Assembly (NCBI GenBank): GCA_964545855.1
Contig: CAZJHD010000008.1
Span: 58,959-122,958, forward strand
Length of the DNA: 64,000 nucleotides
Source: CAZJHD01 sp964545855
GTDB lineage: Bacteria > Planctomycetota > UBA1135 > JACQFD01
Direction of reading: 5' to 3'
A program made the position numbers and the translations under genes. The notes beneath the pieces were generated by a model. The model did no database searches, had not been told where the DNA came from, and worked only from the letters and a program-made list of their open reading frames with translations. Positions 36,616 to 45,720 of the stretch are shown here, piece after piece (position 1 is the stretch's first letter; each line of letters begins with the position of its first letter).

Positions 36616-36713
36616 CGAGTCGGTGTCGCGCGCGCAGCGCCGGAGCGTCGCAGGCCGCGCATGGTAGGGGCGGGCGCGCCTCGGCGTCTCGCGATGCGGA
36701 GCCCCTACGCTCG

Positions 36714-38687
36714 TCAGCCGCGCCGTCCGAGGAAGTAAGGGACCTGCGCGAGGAGGCGTTCCACGGCGGCGACCGAGGGCCGGGCGCCGATGCGCCGCCA
36801 CGCGTCGCCGAGCCAGGCGCGCAGCGAGACGTTCTCCGGATCGCGGAGATACCTCTTCGTGCGTTCACGCTCGCGGCTCCAGGCGCGCCGATCCTCCGCC
36901 GCCGCGGCGCGCGCGAGCCCCACGAGCGCGGAGAAGAGGACGAGGATGCTCCCGTTTCCGCGACGGCTCCCGCCGAGATCCTTCTCGAAGAACCGCTGCG
37001 CGAGTCGGAATCGCCGTGCGGCCTCGCGCGCGGGCGTGCCGGCCTGACGCGCGACGGCTTGGTGGTAGAAGCCGAGGACGTGGCCGACGGCCGGAGAGTC
37101 GAGGGCCACCGCGTCCATCGCCTCGCTCGCGCCCCGCGTGCCGCGGCGCCGGTGGAGGTCGGCCTCGAGGAAGCGGAGGGCGGCGAGGGAGAACGACGCG
37201 CGATGGTCGCCGCCGGTCCAGGCCGCGAGCGCCCGCTCGCGCTCCGCCGTGAGGTCGAGGGAGGCCGCCATCGCCCGCAGCGTCGTCTCGGCGCCCGACA
37301 GATCGCCGTTCCGGAGCTGCTCGCCGGCGAGGAGGCTCTGGGTCCGCGGCACGTCGAGGGGCTCCGCTTCCCGCTGCAGTCGGAGGATCGTCTCGAGGCG
37401 CGCGCGCCACGACCCGCGGCCGAGGACTCCGGCAGCGCGGCTCCAGGTGTTCAGCACCTCGACGCGCGTGAGCGTCCGGAAGCGCCCCGGGTCCTTCTCG
37501 ACGCGCCGGCACCACGGAGAGAGGAGACGCGTCATCTCCTCGAATCGGTGCCCGTCGTAGAGCGACGCCGCGTGGCGCGCGACGGCGCTCGCGTGTGCGT
37601 CGTCGGTGGCGAAGCCGCCGGCCCGCCGGAGCGTCTCGAGGGCCTCCGCGTTCACCTCGATGGCCTCGCGGTGCCGGCCCAGGTGGCGCAGCACGTCGCG
37701 CGGCGCGGAGCGGACCCGCCAGACGATCTCCGCGCCGACGGTCGAGCCGACCTGCGCGCGTCGCAGGCGCTCGGCGAGATCGAGCGCGCGCGGATAGTCG
37801 TGGGCCACCTCCGCCAGCTCGTGCAGACGCGCGAGCGCGCGCTCGGTCTCCGCCGGGCCGAGGGGCGCCCGATCGATCAGCGGCTGCAGGAGCCCGTGCT
37901 CGGCGAGCCGCCGCGCCAGCTCGGCGAGGCTGCCGACGCTCCAGACGGCCGCGAAGCGCGACCGCCGCGCGAATCGACGCGACGCCGTGCACCGAGGCGA
38001 GCGGATGAGGAGCGACCCCTTGCCGATCTCGCGAGCGAAGGCTTCGAGCTTCTCGCGCACGCCGGCCACGGGATCGAGCTTGCCGTCGCCTCGCGGTGCG
38101 ATCTGCACGATCGCGCAGGCGCTCGCGAGGAGCGGAGAGCGACGGCCCGTGAGCGCGTCGACGATCGCCAGGAGCGCCGCCCCATCCATCGAGGGCCCGT
38201 CGACGTCGCCGGGAGTCTCGGCCGCGAGCCGGAAGCGCAGCCGCTCGGGGATCGGCGCCTCCTCGACGCCGCCCGCCGCGCGGAGGAGCCGCGCGAGGAG
38301 ATCCTGGAGGTGGGAGCGATCGAAGGGCAGGCGCCGGTCGATCGCCCACTGCGCCGACTCGTCCGCGTGGAGCGGCACGACGACGCCCGTGCGAAGGCGG
38401 CCTCGCGTGACGACGCCGAGGCCGACGGGCCCCGTTCTCGCGCGCCGGGCGAGGTGGTGCCCCGCGGCGCGCGGCAGCTTTCCGATGCGGCGGATCTCGT
38501 CGAGGAAACCCTGTGGCATCCGCGCGTTGGCCGCGTCGGCGGCGCGGAGCCAGCTCTCCACGGAGACGCGGTCGAGGGCAGCGCCTGCGAGCGTCTCCTC
38601 GAAGTGCAGGACGGGATTCGACGCGAGGAGGCGCGCATCGACGCGGAGGCGGGGAGGAGCCGAATTCTCCTTCTGCCCTCGAACCAT
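36714..38687 (-). CDS. Lon-protease-like domain fused to helical (TPR-like) repeats
   Basis: A 657-residue protein. Residues of about 145-235 align by eye with the Lon S16 catalytic domain. DGPSMDGAALLAIVDALTGR matches Lon's DGPSAG...ALxSALTGR with the serine kept (S166). LDPVAGVREKLEAF matches VGGLKEKLLAA, but the catalytic lysine position is Arg (R211; K213 is two residues on). The N-terminal 140 residues are of unknown fold. From about 270 on, the protein is TPR-like helices (HLGRHREAIEVNAEALETL). No AAA module is present. Loss of the lysine suggests a binding or regulatory role. The start is separated from the upstream stop by one base. Confidence 0.7.
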   Translation of the reverse strand: MVRGQKENSAPPRLRVDARLLASNPVLHFEETLAGAALDRVSVESWLRAADAANARMPQGFLDEIRRIGKLPRAAGHHLARRARTGPVGLGVVTRGRLRTGVVVPLHADESAQWAIDRRLPFDRSHLQDLLARLLRAAGGVEEAPIPERLRFRLAAETPGDVDGPSMDGAALLAIVDALTGRRSPLLASACAIVQIAPRGDGKLDPVAGVREKLEAFAREIGKGSLLIRSPRCTASRRFARRSRFAAVWSVGSLAELARRLAEHGLLQPLIDRAPLGPAETERALARLHELAEVAHDYPRALDLAERLRRAQVGSTVGAEIVWRVRSAPRDVLRHLGRHREAIEVNAEALETLRRAGGFATDDAHASAVARHAASLYDGHRFEEMTRLLSPWCRRVEKDPGRFRTLTRVEVLNTWSRAAGVLGRGSWRARLETILRLQREAEPLDVPRTQSLLAGEQLRNGDLSGAETTLRAMAASLDLTAERERALAAWTGGDHRASFSLAALRFLEADLHRRRGTRGASEAMDAVALDSPAVGHVLGFYHQAVARQAGTPAREAARRFRLAQRFFEKDLGGSRRGNGSILVLFSALVGLARAAAAEDRRAWSRERERTKRYLRDPENVSLRAWLGDAWRRIGARPSVAAVERLLAQVPYFLGRRG

Positions 38688-38688
38688 C

Positions 38689-39678
38689 TCAATCCTCCAC
38701 GAGGATCTCGTGCCACGGATCCGTGCGGATCGTCAGCACGACCACGTTGGGCTCCGCCCAGGGAATCGGCGATCGCGCGCGCCACACGTTCGACCGCGGG
38801 CGCCGCCGCCACTCGACGGGGGCGACCGGTCCGCCGAAGGGTGGGCTCGCATGGCATTCGGGGGGCGCGTCCTTGGAGGAGTTCGTCCAGAACGGGACGA
38901 GCCCCTTCTTCGATGCGCCGAGCCAGAGCGACTCCGAGCCGCCGATCACGACGGGTCGCGGTCGCTGCGCGCGCGCGTCGATCGGGCCGAAGCGGAGGCG
39001 CGCCTCCCGCAACGCCACACGCGAATCGGTCGCGGCGCCCTCGGCGGCGAGACGCAGAGGCGGCGCGGACGAGCGCTTCGCGGGGAATCGGTGCATCGGA
39101 GCCGGGCTCGCGCGCTCGGGCTCGACGAGCCGAGCCCATGCGCGCGCGAGCTCGCGTCGCGCGGCGTTCGTCGTGGCCTTTCGAGGAGAGGTCTGCGCCG
39201 TCCAGGCGCGCCATTCCTCGAGAGACACGGCTTCGAGCACACGCCGCTCGCTCCAGACCGAGAGGTCGGCGCCCGCGCGCGCCACCTCCGCCTCCCACTC
39301 CGCGTAGTCGTCGCGCTCCTCGTTCTCGCGGAGGTCCACGGCCTCCGGGAGCCCCCCGAAAGCGACGGCGCGCACGCGCTCCAGAGCGCGAGCGGCGAAG
39401 TAGGACGAGACGCGCGCGACGACGCGGGAACGGAAGAGATCCTGCTCCCGCACCCAGGTCCCGAGGCCGCAGCGCAGAACCAGGGCGCCCGCGCGTCCCG
39501 TCTCCGGCGCCACCACGTCGGCCGGACCGGGCATCCCCATCTCGTCGGCGGGCACGGCGAAGAGGAGCGACCGCTCGTCGGGATGCCGATGCACGAGCGC
39601 CCAGCCGAGCGGCGCGTGGTCGGGAAGCGGGAAGCGGTGGACCGCTCCCATCTCCGCGGATCGTTGAAGGCTCTTCAT
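38689..39678 (-). CDS. hypothetical protein, operon gene 3
   Basis: A 329-residue soluble protein whose ATG (39678) overlaps the upstream stop (ATGA). The N-terminal 140 residues are alpha/beta (LGWALVHRHPDERSLLFAVPADE, LVLRCGLGTWV), the middle is helical and Arg/Glu-rich, and the C-terminus is Pro/Trp-rich (PNVVVLTIRTDPWHEIL). No family is recognised. Tight coupling on both sides shows it is an integral part of the operon. Confidence 0.72.
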   Translation of the reverse strand: MKSLQRSAEMGAVHRFPLPDHAPLGWALVHRHPDERSLLFAVPADEMGMPGPADVVAPETGRAGALVLRCGLGTWVREQDLFRSRVVARVSSYFAARALERVRAVAFGGLPEAVDLRENEERDDYAEWEAEVARAGADLSVWSERRVLEAVSLEEWRAWTAQTSPRKATTNAARRELARAWARLVEPERASPAPMHRFPAKRSSAPPLRLAAEGAATDSRVALREARLRFGPIDARAQRPRPVVIGGSESLWLGASKKGLVPFWTNSSKDAPPECHASPPFGGPVAPVEWRRRPRSNVWRARSPIPWAEPNVVVLTIRTDPWHEILVED

Positions 39679-40817
39679 CGCGTCGACGACTCCTTGCGCC
39701 GAGTCCACGCACGGAGGATCGCGTCGGCCCAGGCGTCCATCGCCGGCGCGGCCTCTTCCTCTCCCATCTCGGATCCGAACAGGCCGGCGAGAGACTCCAG
39801 GATCTCGTTTCCCGATCGCCCGCTTCGAAGCCCCTCGAGGAGCGTCGACGTGGCTTCGCGATCGAGGGGCGCGGTTGCGGCGGCGGGTGCGGACCGACGA
39901 TCGAGCGCGTCGACCGCGCGGTTCGCCTCCTCCGATCCGTTGGACGGCCAGAGACCCTTGCTCTCCAGGAACGCGAGAAGGCCGATGCATCCCTTCGAAC
40001 GATCGGCGCCTGCGGCGCTCCCGGTGCTGCGGAGCCCCTTCGGCACAGGGTTCGGGCGGTCGGGCAGGATCGCGCGAAGCGCGTCCATGAGCTCGTCGCT
40101 CGAGAGGCCGTCGAAGTGCGCGGCGATGCGGTCGAGGCACTCGCGGATCTCGGCCTTGGGTCGCTTTCCCTGCGCCCAGGGATGCTCCCGCGTGTACTCG
40201 AGATCCGCTCGAAGCACGCCGAGGATCTCGGCGGTCGGCGCGGCCTCCCGCCGCGCCGCGCGCGGGTCGGCCAGGTGGAACCGCGACCAGTCGAGGCGTC
40301 CGCGCATGCCGGAGGGGGCGTCCCAGCCCGAGCGGATCCAGCGATCGTGCGCCTCGTGCCACACTTCGCGCACGTTGCGGAGGATCGCCTTGTCGCGATC
40401 GGTCCTCCGGAAGCGCTGCTCGTAGAGGAACTGCCGGGCCCAGAAGAACACGATGCCGGTGAAGTCGCGCTGCTCGCGCGATCGCCGGCAGCCGTTGCAT
40501 GCGCGGGACATGTCGCTGCGCGAGCGCGTCGTGAGGTAGTCGTCGAAGGCCTGCACCAGGCTCTCGACCGCGCTCGGACCCCAGCCTCCTCGCGAGCGAG
40601 CCGTTCGATCCGAGGAGAATCCGAGCAGCTCGGGTTGGCAGCTCTCCAGGTGCATCTTCTTCAGCGTGGAGCGCGTGATGCGCGCGAGCGCCTCCCGAGC
40701 TTCGGCGGCGTCCGTGCCGGAGGGCTTCTTCCCCTCGCACGCCGCGCAGAGATAGCGCGCCAGGAGATCGCGGTCGGGCGCGGGCGGACGAGCCGATGTC
40801 TTGACGCGCCTAGGCAT
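39675..40817 (-). CDS. hypothetical protein with two Cys pairs, operon gene 2
   Basis: A 380-residue protein (ATG 40817). Early CxxC (YLCAACEG) and a second CxxC (ACNGCRRSREQRDF) could make a zinc site. Between and after them are helices rich in Arg (WARQFLYEQRFRRTDRDKAILRNVREVWHEAHDRW). The C-terminal third is acidic and helical. No family is recognised. It overlaps the upstream gene's stop by 8 bp. Confidence 0.72.
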   Translation of the reverse strand: MPRRVKTSARPPAPDRDLLARYLCAACEGKKPSGTDAAEAREALARITRSTLKKMHLESCQPELLGFSSDRTARSRGGWGPSAVESLVQAFDDYLTTRSRSDMSRACNGCRRSREQRDFTGIVFFWARQFLYEQRFRRTDRDKAILRNVREVWHEAHDRWIRSGWDAPSGMRGRLDWSRFHLADPRAARREAAPTAEILGVLRADLEYTREHPWAQGKRPKAEIRECLDRIAAHFDGLSSDELMDALRAILPDRPNPVPKGLRSTGSAAGADRSKGCIGLLAFLESKGLWPSNGSEEANRAVDALDRRSAPAAATAPLDREATSTLLEGLRSGRSGNEILESLAGLFGSEMGEEEAAPAMDAWADAILRAWTRRKESSTR

Positions 40818-41292
40818 GGAAGGATCTCTTCCCGCCGAGCGCGCGCGCGAGCCGCGCTTGCAGAGCGCGGAGATCATGCTCCTCCAGCGTGCCGAGCTTG
40901 CGCTGAGGCAGGAGGAGCCTGACCGCCCGTGCGCTCTTCCGGTGCGGCGCCAGGTGAAAGGACGTGGTCTTCGTGAGGCCGTTGCGCGGCGAAGGCGCCA
41001 CGACGAAGGACTGCGCCGCGACCCAGGGCGGGAGTTCCTCGATCGGTCGGCTCGTGCCCTTCAGCAGGCAGGCATCGCGCGCGGCGTCGACGCCGGAGCA
41101 GACGCCCGGATGCTCGACGCGACCCAAGGCCGAGAAGCCCCACCAGCCATCGGGCACGCGAAGCACGAGCCCGGCGAGGCTCTCTTCCGGCGGAGGATTC
41201 GTGTCGACGACCTCCTCCTCGCGCTCCGTGCGCTCGCGCTGTCGCCGAGGGACCGCGCGCCGACGGCGCCTGGGGTGAGGGAGCGGTCTCAT
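40810..41292 (-). CDS. hypothetical protein, first gene of the six-gene operon
   Basis: A 160-residue protein from ATG 41292; a non-homologous Arg-rich extension is possible from 41364. A highly basic N-terminus (PHPRRRRRAVPRRQRER) is followed by a small alpha/beta core. The core includes VAAQSFVVAPSPRNGLTKTTSFHL, ARAVRLLLPQRKLGTLEEHDLRALQARLARALG. No family is recognised. The basic N-terminus could bind nucleic acid. Confidence 0.62.
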   Translation of the reverse strand: MRPLPHPRRRRRAVPRRQRERTEREEEVVDTNPPPEESLAGLVLRVPDGWWGFSALGRVEHPGVCSGVDAARDACLLKGTSRPIEELPPWVAAQSFVVAPSPRNGLTKTTSFHLAPHRKSARAVRLLLPQRKLGTLEEHDLRALQARLARALGGKRSFHA

Positions 41293-41480
41293 CGGGTCGC
41301 TCCGTGGACGCCTCGGGGTGCGTCCGTCCGACTCCGTCCCCCGTGCGCATGGAGACGGAGCCACGCGCTCGGCAGCGGGACGGCGGCACCGGCCAGGCTC
41401 AAGGTCTCTCCGAAGGCGTTCATGGGTCGAGAGGGTGCGGGAGTGTCAACGAGGGACGTCGGTGGCGGCAAGAGGTCGAC

Positions 41481-41502
41481 GGGCGAGCGAGGACGCTCGC
41501 CC
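41481..41502 (-). terminator. 9-bp perfect hairpin
   Basis: GGGCGAGCG, loop AGGA, CGCTCGCCC. Located about 85-105 bp beyond the stop of the minus-strand coiled-coil gene and upstream of the caspase operon. Together with the next hairpin it should insulate the two transcription units. No T-run. Confidence 0.55.
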
Positions 41503-41512
41503 GGAAACGAGA

Positions 41513-41546
41513 GCGGCCCCGAGCCTCCTGCGAGACCCGGGGCCGC
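41513..41546 (-). terminator. 9-bp perfect inverted repeat
   Basis: GCGGCCCCG and CGGGGCCGC separated by 16 bases, 41 bp beyond the stop of the 41587 gene. With its neighbour it forms a double-hairpin end to the tubulin-like/VWA operon. Confidence 0.5.
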
Positions 41547-41586
41547 GGGCCCGGAGCGAGACTCTCCGCCGCGCCGGCGGCCACCC

Positions 41587-42384
41587 TCAAGGCTGCGGCG
41601 CCTCGAAGATCTCGGCCATCTTCCGGGCCTGCTCGGCGGCGCCGAGCGAGAGCTCCTGGATCTGCCGCACGAGCGACTCGAGCTGCGCCACGGCGCGCGC
41701 CGCGTCGCCGCCGCCCTCGAGCACTTCGCGCGTCGCCTGCAGGAGACGGCGCGAGAGGCCGAGGCGCGTGAAGGCGCTGTTCAGGCGCTTCTCGAGGTCG
41801 CCGCGCTGGGCGTCCACGCCGCGGAGCGCGTCCACCTGCTGGATCGTCATGGAGCGGACGACCACGAAGGACTCGACGAACTCCTTCCTCTCCTTCTCGG
41901 AGAGGTCGGGGTTCTCCTTGATCCGCGCGATGTCCTCGGCGAGGCGCTCCGCCTTCGCCTCCCAGCGGGCGGCGATGGTCGCGCTGCGGTCGACGAGCGT
42001 GCGGATCGCGCCGCGGATCGGCGCCTCCTGGCGCTGGACCGCCTCGGCCGTCTCCTCGGCGCCGCGCGCGATGTCGATGAGACGCTTGCGGGCCTTGGCG
42101 AGGTCGTCGGCGGAGAGCTTCTCGAGGCCACCGGCGCGCTCGATCTCGAGGACCAGCTTGCGGAAGTCGTCGCGGTTGCGCTCCACGGCCGACTCGGCCT
42201 TCTGCTGGGTCGTGCGGAGGGTCTCCGTCGCCGCCGTGACGGCGGGGTCGTCGTCGATGCGCCGGACGGGCTTCGCGGCCTCGTCGGCGGGCGGACGACC
42301 CAGCGCGTCCTCGGTCGCGAGGCTCGGCGCGAAGGCGAGAGGAAGGGAGAGGGCGAGAGTGAGGGTGTGGTTGAGGATGCTCAT
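41587..42384 (-). CDS. exported coiled-coil protein
   Basis: A 265-residue protein. Signal peptide: MSILNHTLTLALSLPLAFAPSLA. The remainder is almost entirely charged helix (DDDPAVTAATETLRTTQQKAESAVERNRDDFRKLVLEIE and more), predicted as long coiled coil with no domain match. The frame is open to an upstream ATG at 42486, but the clean signal peptide favours 42384. Last gene of the tubulin-like/VWA operon, 143 bp after the VWA gene. It could be a periplasmic partner of the VWA protein. Confidence 0.75.
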   Translation of the reverse strand: MSILNHTLTLALSLPLAFAPSLATEDALGRPPADEAAKPVRRIDDDPAVTAATETLRTTQQKAESAVERNRDDFRKLVLEIERAGGLEKLSADDLAKARKRLIDIARGAEETAEAVQRQEAPIRGAIRTLVDRSATIAARWEAKAERLAEDIARIKENPDLSEKERKEFVESFVVVRSMTIQQVDALRGVDAQRGDLEKRLNSAFTRLGLSRRLLQATREVLEGGGDAARAVAQLESLVRQIQELSLGAAEQARKMAEIFEAPQP

Positions 42385-42527
42385 GGGTCGGACTCGTGCT
42401 TCGCCGCCCGTGGAGGCGGCCGCTTGGAGTGTGGGCTCGCTTTCGACGTGGAAGCGATGTGCCCGGCACTCCTCATCAACGAACATGGGGCTCGGTTCGC
42501 GCCGCGCGATCGTCGCGGGCGCGCGGC

Positions 42528-44711
42528 TCACGTGCGCGCCAGCGCCCGCTCCTCCCGCGGGATCGTGAAGGCGCTCCAGAGCCGATACGCGAGGAAGCCC
42601 GCCGCGACGACGCCGAGCACGACGCAGAGGTAGACGAGCAGTCGGCGGAACGGCGCGGGCACGCGGATCCGGATCGTCTGGCTCGAGCCGAGCACGGCGG
42701 CCGTCGGCCGGTCGGGCTCGGTCGTGATCTCGCCCTCGAGGACGGAATCGCGCCAGAAGGAGCGAGCGGAGGCGGGGGGCACGGGGAGCTCGAGCCGCAG
42801 CGGCTCGCCGGCGCCCTGGACGTGGCGGAGCGACCCGAGGGCTCCCGTGAGCGTGACGCGGATCGGGAGCGCGGCAGCGAGCGACGGGTCGTCGACGCCG
42901 AGCACCTGCGCGACGAGGTCGAGCACGGCGTGCTCGGCATCGTCGGCGACGTCGAGCACGATCTCTGCGGCGACTCCACTCGCGTCGGCGAGCGCCGCCT
43001 GCAGGGGGCTCGGCCCGCGGGCCACGAACTCGATGGGGCCGTCGACGACGATCTCGACGCCTCCCTGGGGAGCCGGCGGCACGAGCGGAAGGCGCATGGT
43101 CGCGTCCTGGTCGGGCTCGAGGGCGGCGACGATGGAGAGGCGCGCGAGGTTGCGCCCCGATTGGACCTTGTCGGGGTCGACGGCGAGCTGACGCACGTCG
43201 GGGCTCCCGTGCACGACGAGGACGGTGCCGGCGGCGAGCGGCCCGTCGACGTCGACCGCGAGGTCGGCCTCGAAGGCCGCTTCGCCCGCGGCGAGGTCGG
43301 TCCAGCGCGCGGCGCCGACGGAGAGCACCTGGGTGCGGACGGTGGTGACGACGCGCGGAGGCATCGGCGCATCGATCCGAACGCGGTGGACCGCAGGCTC
43401 GGCGACGATCGCGCCGGCGGGGTCGGGCGCGATCGCGAAGGCGAGCGCGTGGTCGGCGTCCGACGCGAGGGCGGTCGTCTCGGACGCGACGGCGCCGAGG
43501 GAGACCGAGAGAAGGTGCACTCCCGGTGCGTCGAGCCGCACGATCTCGCCGCCTTCGGGGATCCAGGCGCCGTCCTCGGGCTCGAGGCGGAGCTCGAGGG
43601 GCACGCCCCATGTCTCCGATGGGGAGAGCGCCTCGATCTCGAGGGAGACGTCGAAGCGCAGCTCGCGGCGGAGCGGATCGCTCCAGAGGCTCCGCTCGCA
43701 TCGGACCGTGCGCACGCTCCAGGTGCAGCGCAGCCGCCGCGCCGGGGCCACGAACGTGAGCTCCAGCCGATCGGTGGCGAGCGTCGGCACGACGACGCCG
43801 TCCGCGAGGACGAAGTCGGACGGCGGATCGATGTGTGCCTGGAGGAGGAAGGGCGCGCCCTCGGGCACGGAGCCCGCGGGGACGCGGACGACGACGCGCG
43901 AGGCGCCGCCCGGCGGCACGTCCACTTCCGCGAGCGTGCCGAGATCGGGCGCGAGGATGGTGAAGCGGAGATTCCCCAGAGCGTCCATCGGGACGTCGCC
44001 CCGCACGCGGACGGACGACTCGAGCACGACGTCGAGGGCGCTCTCGTCGTCGGTCCAGGCGCTGCTCTCGAAGGCGAGGCTCGGCACCGCCGTCACCGGC
44101 ACGAGACGGCCGTCGGCCGCGTCGACGACGTGGACGTGGCCGTTGCGCTGCATGCGACCGACGAAGCCGGCGTTCGCGCGCTCCCAGCGCTTCGCGAAGA
44201 CGGTGTTGCGGAGGCCTTGCTCGCCGCGCGTGGCGAAGAGCTGATCGAGCCGGCGCTCCTGATCGCGGACGCGGAGCGGCTCGCCGTCCTCGCCGTCGGA
44301 GACGAGCACGAGGATGACGTGGCGCGCGGACGCGTAGGGCTGGAGCGCGTCGAGACCCGTTTCGAGACCCGCGGCGATGCTCGTGCCTCCGCCGGCGGCG
44401 AGCGCCGACACGTACGCGCGGAAGCGCGCGAGATCGACGAAGACCTGCGGCGTCTCGGCGAACTGCCGGAAGGGCACGACGAGGAACGGCGCGTCGGGCG
44501 CCGGCGGGAGCTGCTCTCCGAGGAGGAGCAGCTCCTGAACGGCCGTCGCGAGCCGCTCGCCCGCCATGGAGCCCGACACGTCGACGACGGCGAGGCGCAC
44601 GAGGCGGATCTCGCCGGGCGTTTGCGCGTGCGCGGCGGGGGCGGCGATGCCCGTGAGCGCGACCGCGAGGAGGATGAACGAGAGGCGGGGGACGAGGGGT
44701 TGGGGTCTCAT
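42528..44711 (-). CDS. exported, C-terminally anchored VWA-domain protein
   Basis: A 727-residue protein. Signal peptide: residues 1-30, ending AHAQ. VWA domain with a complete MIDAS: AVVDVSGSM (D44, S46, S48), GGGTSIAAG (T110) and VSDGEDGE (D139). Several beta-sandwich-like segments follow over about 230-680. A C-terminal transmembrane helix (LLVYLCVVLGVVAAGFLAY) has a basic cytoplasmic tail. The bulk is therefore outside the cytosol. The MIDAS suggests metal-dependent protein binding. It starts 2 bp after the tubulin-like gene's stop. Confidence 0.88.
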   Translation of the reverse strand: MRPQPLVPRLSFILLAVALTGIAAPAAHAQTPGEIRLVRLAVVDVSGSMAGERLATAVQELLLLGEQLPPAPDAPFLVVPFRQFAETPQVFVDLARFRAYVSALAAGGGTSIAAGLETGLDALQPYASARHVILVLVSDGEDGEPLRVRDQERRLDQLFATRGEQGLRNTVFAKRWERANAGFVGRMQRNGHVHVVDAADGRLVPVTAVPSLAFESSAWTDDESALDVVLESSVRVRGDVPMDALGNLRFTILAPDLGTLAEVDVPPGGASRVVVRVPAGSVPEGAPFLLQAHIDPPSDFVLADGVVVPTLATDRLELTFVAPARRLRCTWSVRTVRCERSLWSDPLRRELRFDVSLEIEALSPSETWGVPLELRLEPEDGAWIPEGGEIVRLDAPGVHLLSVSLGAVASETTALASDADHALAFAIAPDPAGAIVAEPAVHRVRIDAPMPPRVVTTVRTQVLSVGAARWTDLAAGEAAFEADLAVDVDGPLAAGTVLVVHGSPDVRQLAVDPDKVQSGRNLARLSIVAALEPDQDATMRLPLVPPAPQGGVEIVVDGPIEFVARGPSPLQAALADASGVAAEIVLDVADDAEHAVLDLVAQVLGVDDPSLAAALPIRVTLTGALGSLRHVQGAGEPLRLELPVPPASARSFWRDSVLEGEITTEPDRPTAAVLGSSQTIRIRVPAPFRRLLVYLCVVLGVVAAGFLAYRLWSAFTIPREERALART

Positions 44712-44713
44712 GA

Positions 44714-45715
44714 TCAGCTCTCCTTCGGGAAGTCCGGGGAAGCCTCGCCGTGGCTCGGCTTCGAGGATCCGTGGGCACCGTTCGCTCCGTTGCGCCCGGC
44801 GTCTCGCAGCCAGGACGGATGCGCCTCGCGCGGCAGCCGCAGCTCGGGCACGTCGCGCCCGAGATAGCGCCGGTCGAGGGCCGCGCGGTCGACGGTGTCG
44901 ACGAAGCGGCGCTTCACGAGGGGCCAGTTGCGGGCGAAGCCGTAGACGGAGGCTCCGAGCACGCGGGCCGACTCTTCGATGGTGTCGAGCATCGCGCCGC
45001 CGTCGTTCGAGAGCCCGAGGTGGAAGACGTACTTCACGCAACGCCGGCAGCCGAGCTCGGCGGTCTCGACGCGGTAGGCGTAGGCGTTCGAGAGGATGTT
45101 GTTCGCTTCCGGGCTCTTGTTGCGGAGCGCCATGGCGAAGGGCTCGACGGCGAAGAGGATCGGTCTCTGGAGGAGCTTCTGGCTCAGACCTTCGAGGGCG
45201 ACGGCGCGGAACGCCGGATCGCGGAGGCTCCAGGGGAGGAGCACCTGGACGGCGCTCCCGGTGCCGCCGCCCGAGGAGCCGAGGATCACGGGGATCACGC
45301 GGCGGACGCCGCCCTGCAGCACGAGCGCGCGCGTCCACGCGTTGATCTTGAGGGCGATCTCCTGCGAGCTCGCCTGCCACGCGAGCTGCGTGAGGGGACG
45401 CAGCGTGCGGGCGCCGTTCCCCGCGTCCTCGGGATCGAGGTACTCGAGGTGCGCCTTCGCGAGCGCCGCGGTCTCGGGGCCGAAGACGTCGGGATCGGCC
45501 TCGATCGCCTCGACCACCTCCTCGAGCGGGAGCTGGTAGAAGTCGTCGGCGCCGGCGCCGCGCTCGATGTCGGTGTCGATCTGGCCGACGAACATCGGGA
45601 ATTGGCGGCCGTCGCGCTGGTAGGCGAGGCGGATCCCGTAGGAGGCGAGCTGCGCGAGCCCGCCCGCGAGGATGAGGAGGAAGCCGACGTCGTGTTGGGG
45701 CGTGGTCTGGGTCAT
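44714..45715 (-). CDS. tubulin/FtsZ-like GTPase (Tubulin_2-like)
   Basis: A 333-residue protein (ATG 45715). The tubulin/FtsZ nucleotide-binding signature is LGSSGGGTGSAV (S147-A155). An earlier FVGQIDTD strand-turn corresponds to the FtsZ N-terminal nucleotide contact. Downstream RPILFAVEPFAMALRNKSPEANNILSNAYAYRVETAEL resembles the FtsZ T5/helix-7 region. It is not canonical FtsZ in length or flanks; the family best resembling it is the bacterial tubulin-like Tubulin_2 group. It probably polymerises with GTP. Overlapped by a VWA gene and a large unknown gene, suggesting a filament-linked complex at the membrane. Confidence 0.8.
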   Translation of the reverse strand: MTQTTPQHDVGFLLILAGGLAQLASYGIRLAYQRDGRQFPMFVGQIDTDIERGAGADDFYQLPLEEVVEAIEADPDVFGPETAALAKAHLEYLDPEDAGNGARTLRPLTQLAWQASSQEIALKINAWTRALVLQGGVRRVIPVILGSSGGGTGSAVQVLLPWSLRDPAFRAVALEGLSQKLLQRPILFAVEPFAMALRNKSPEANNILSNAYAYRVETAELGCRRCVKYVFHLGLSNDGGAMLDTIEESARVLGASVYGFARNWPLVKRRFVDTVDRAALDRRYLGRDVPELRLPREAHPSWLRDAGRNGANGAHGSSKPSHGEASPDFPKES

Positions 45716-45720
45716 GGCGA

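Noticed and set aside
42385..42527. Segment resembling 48180-48240 (CATCAACG...GGGGCTCG...CGCGCGATC)
   Set aside because: About 60 bp with roughly 70% similarity by eye. The frame is not conserved, and similarity at this level is not convincing in very GC-rich DNA.
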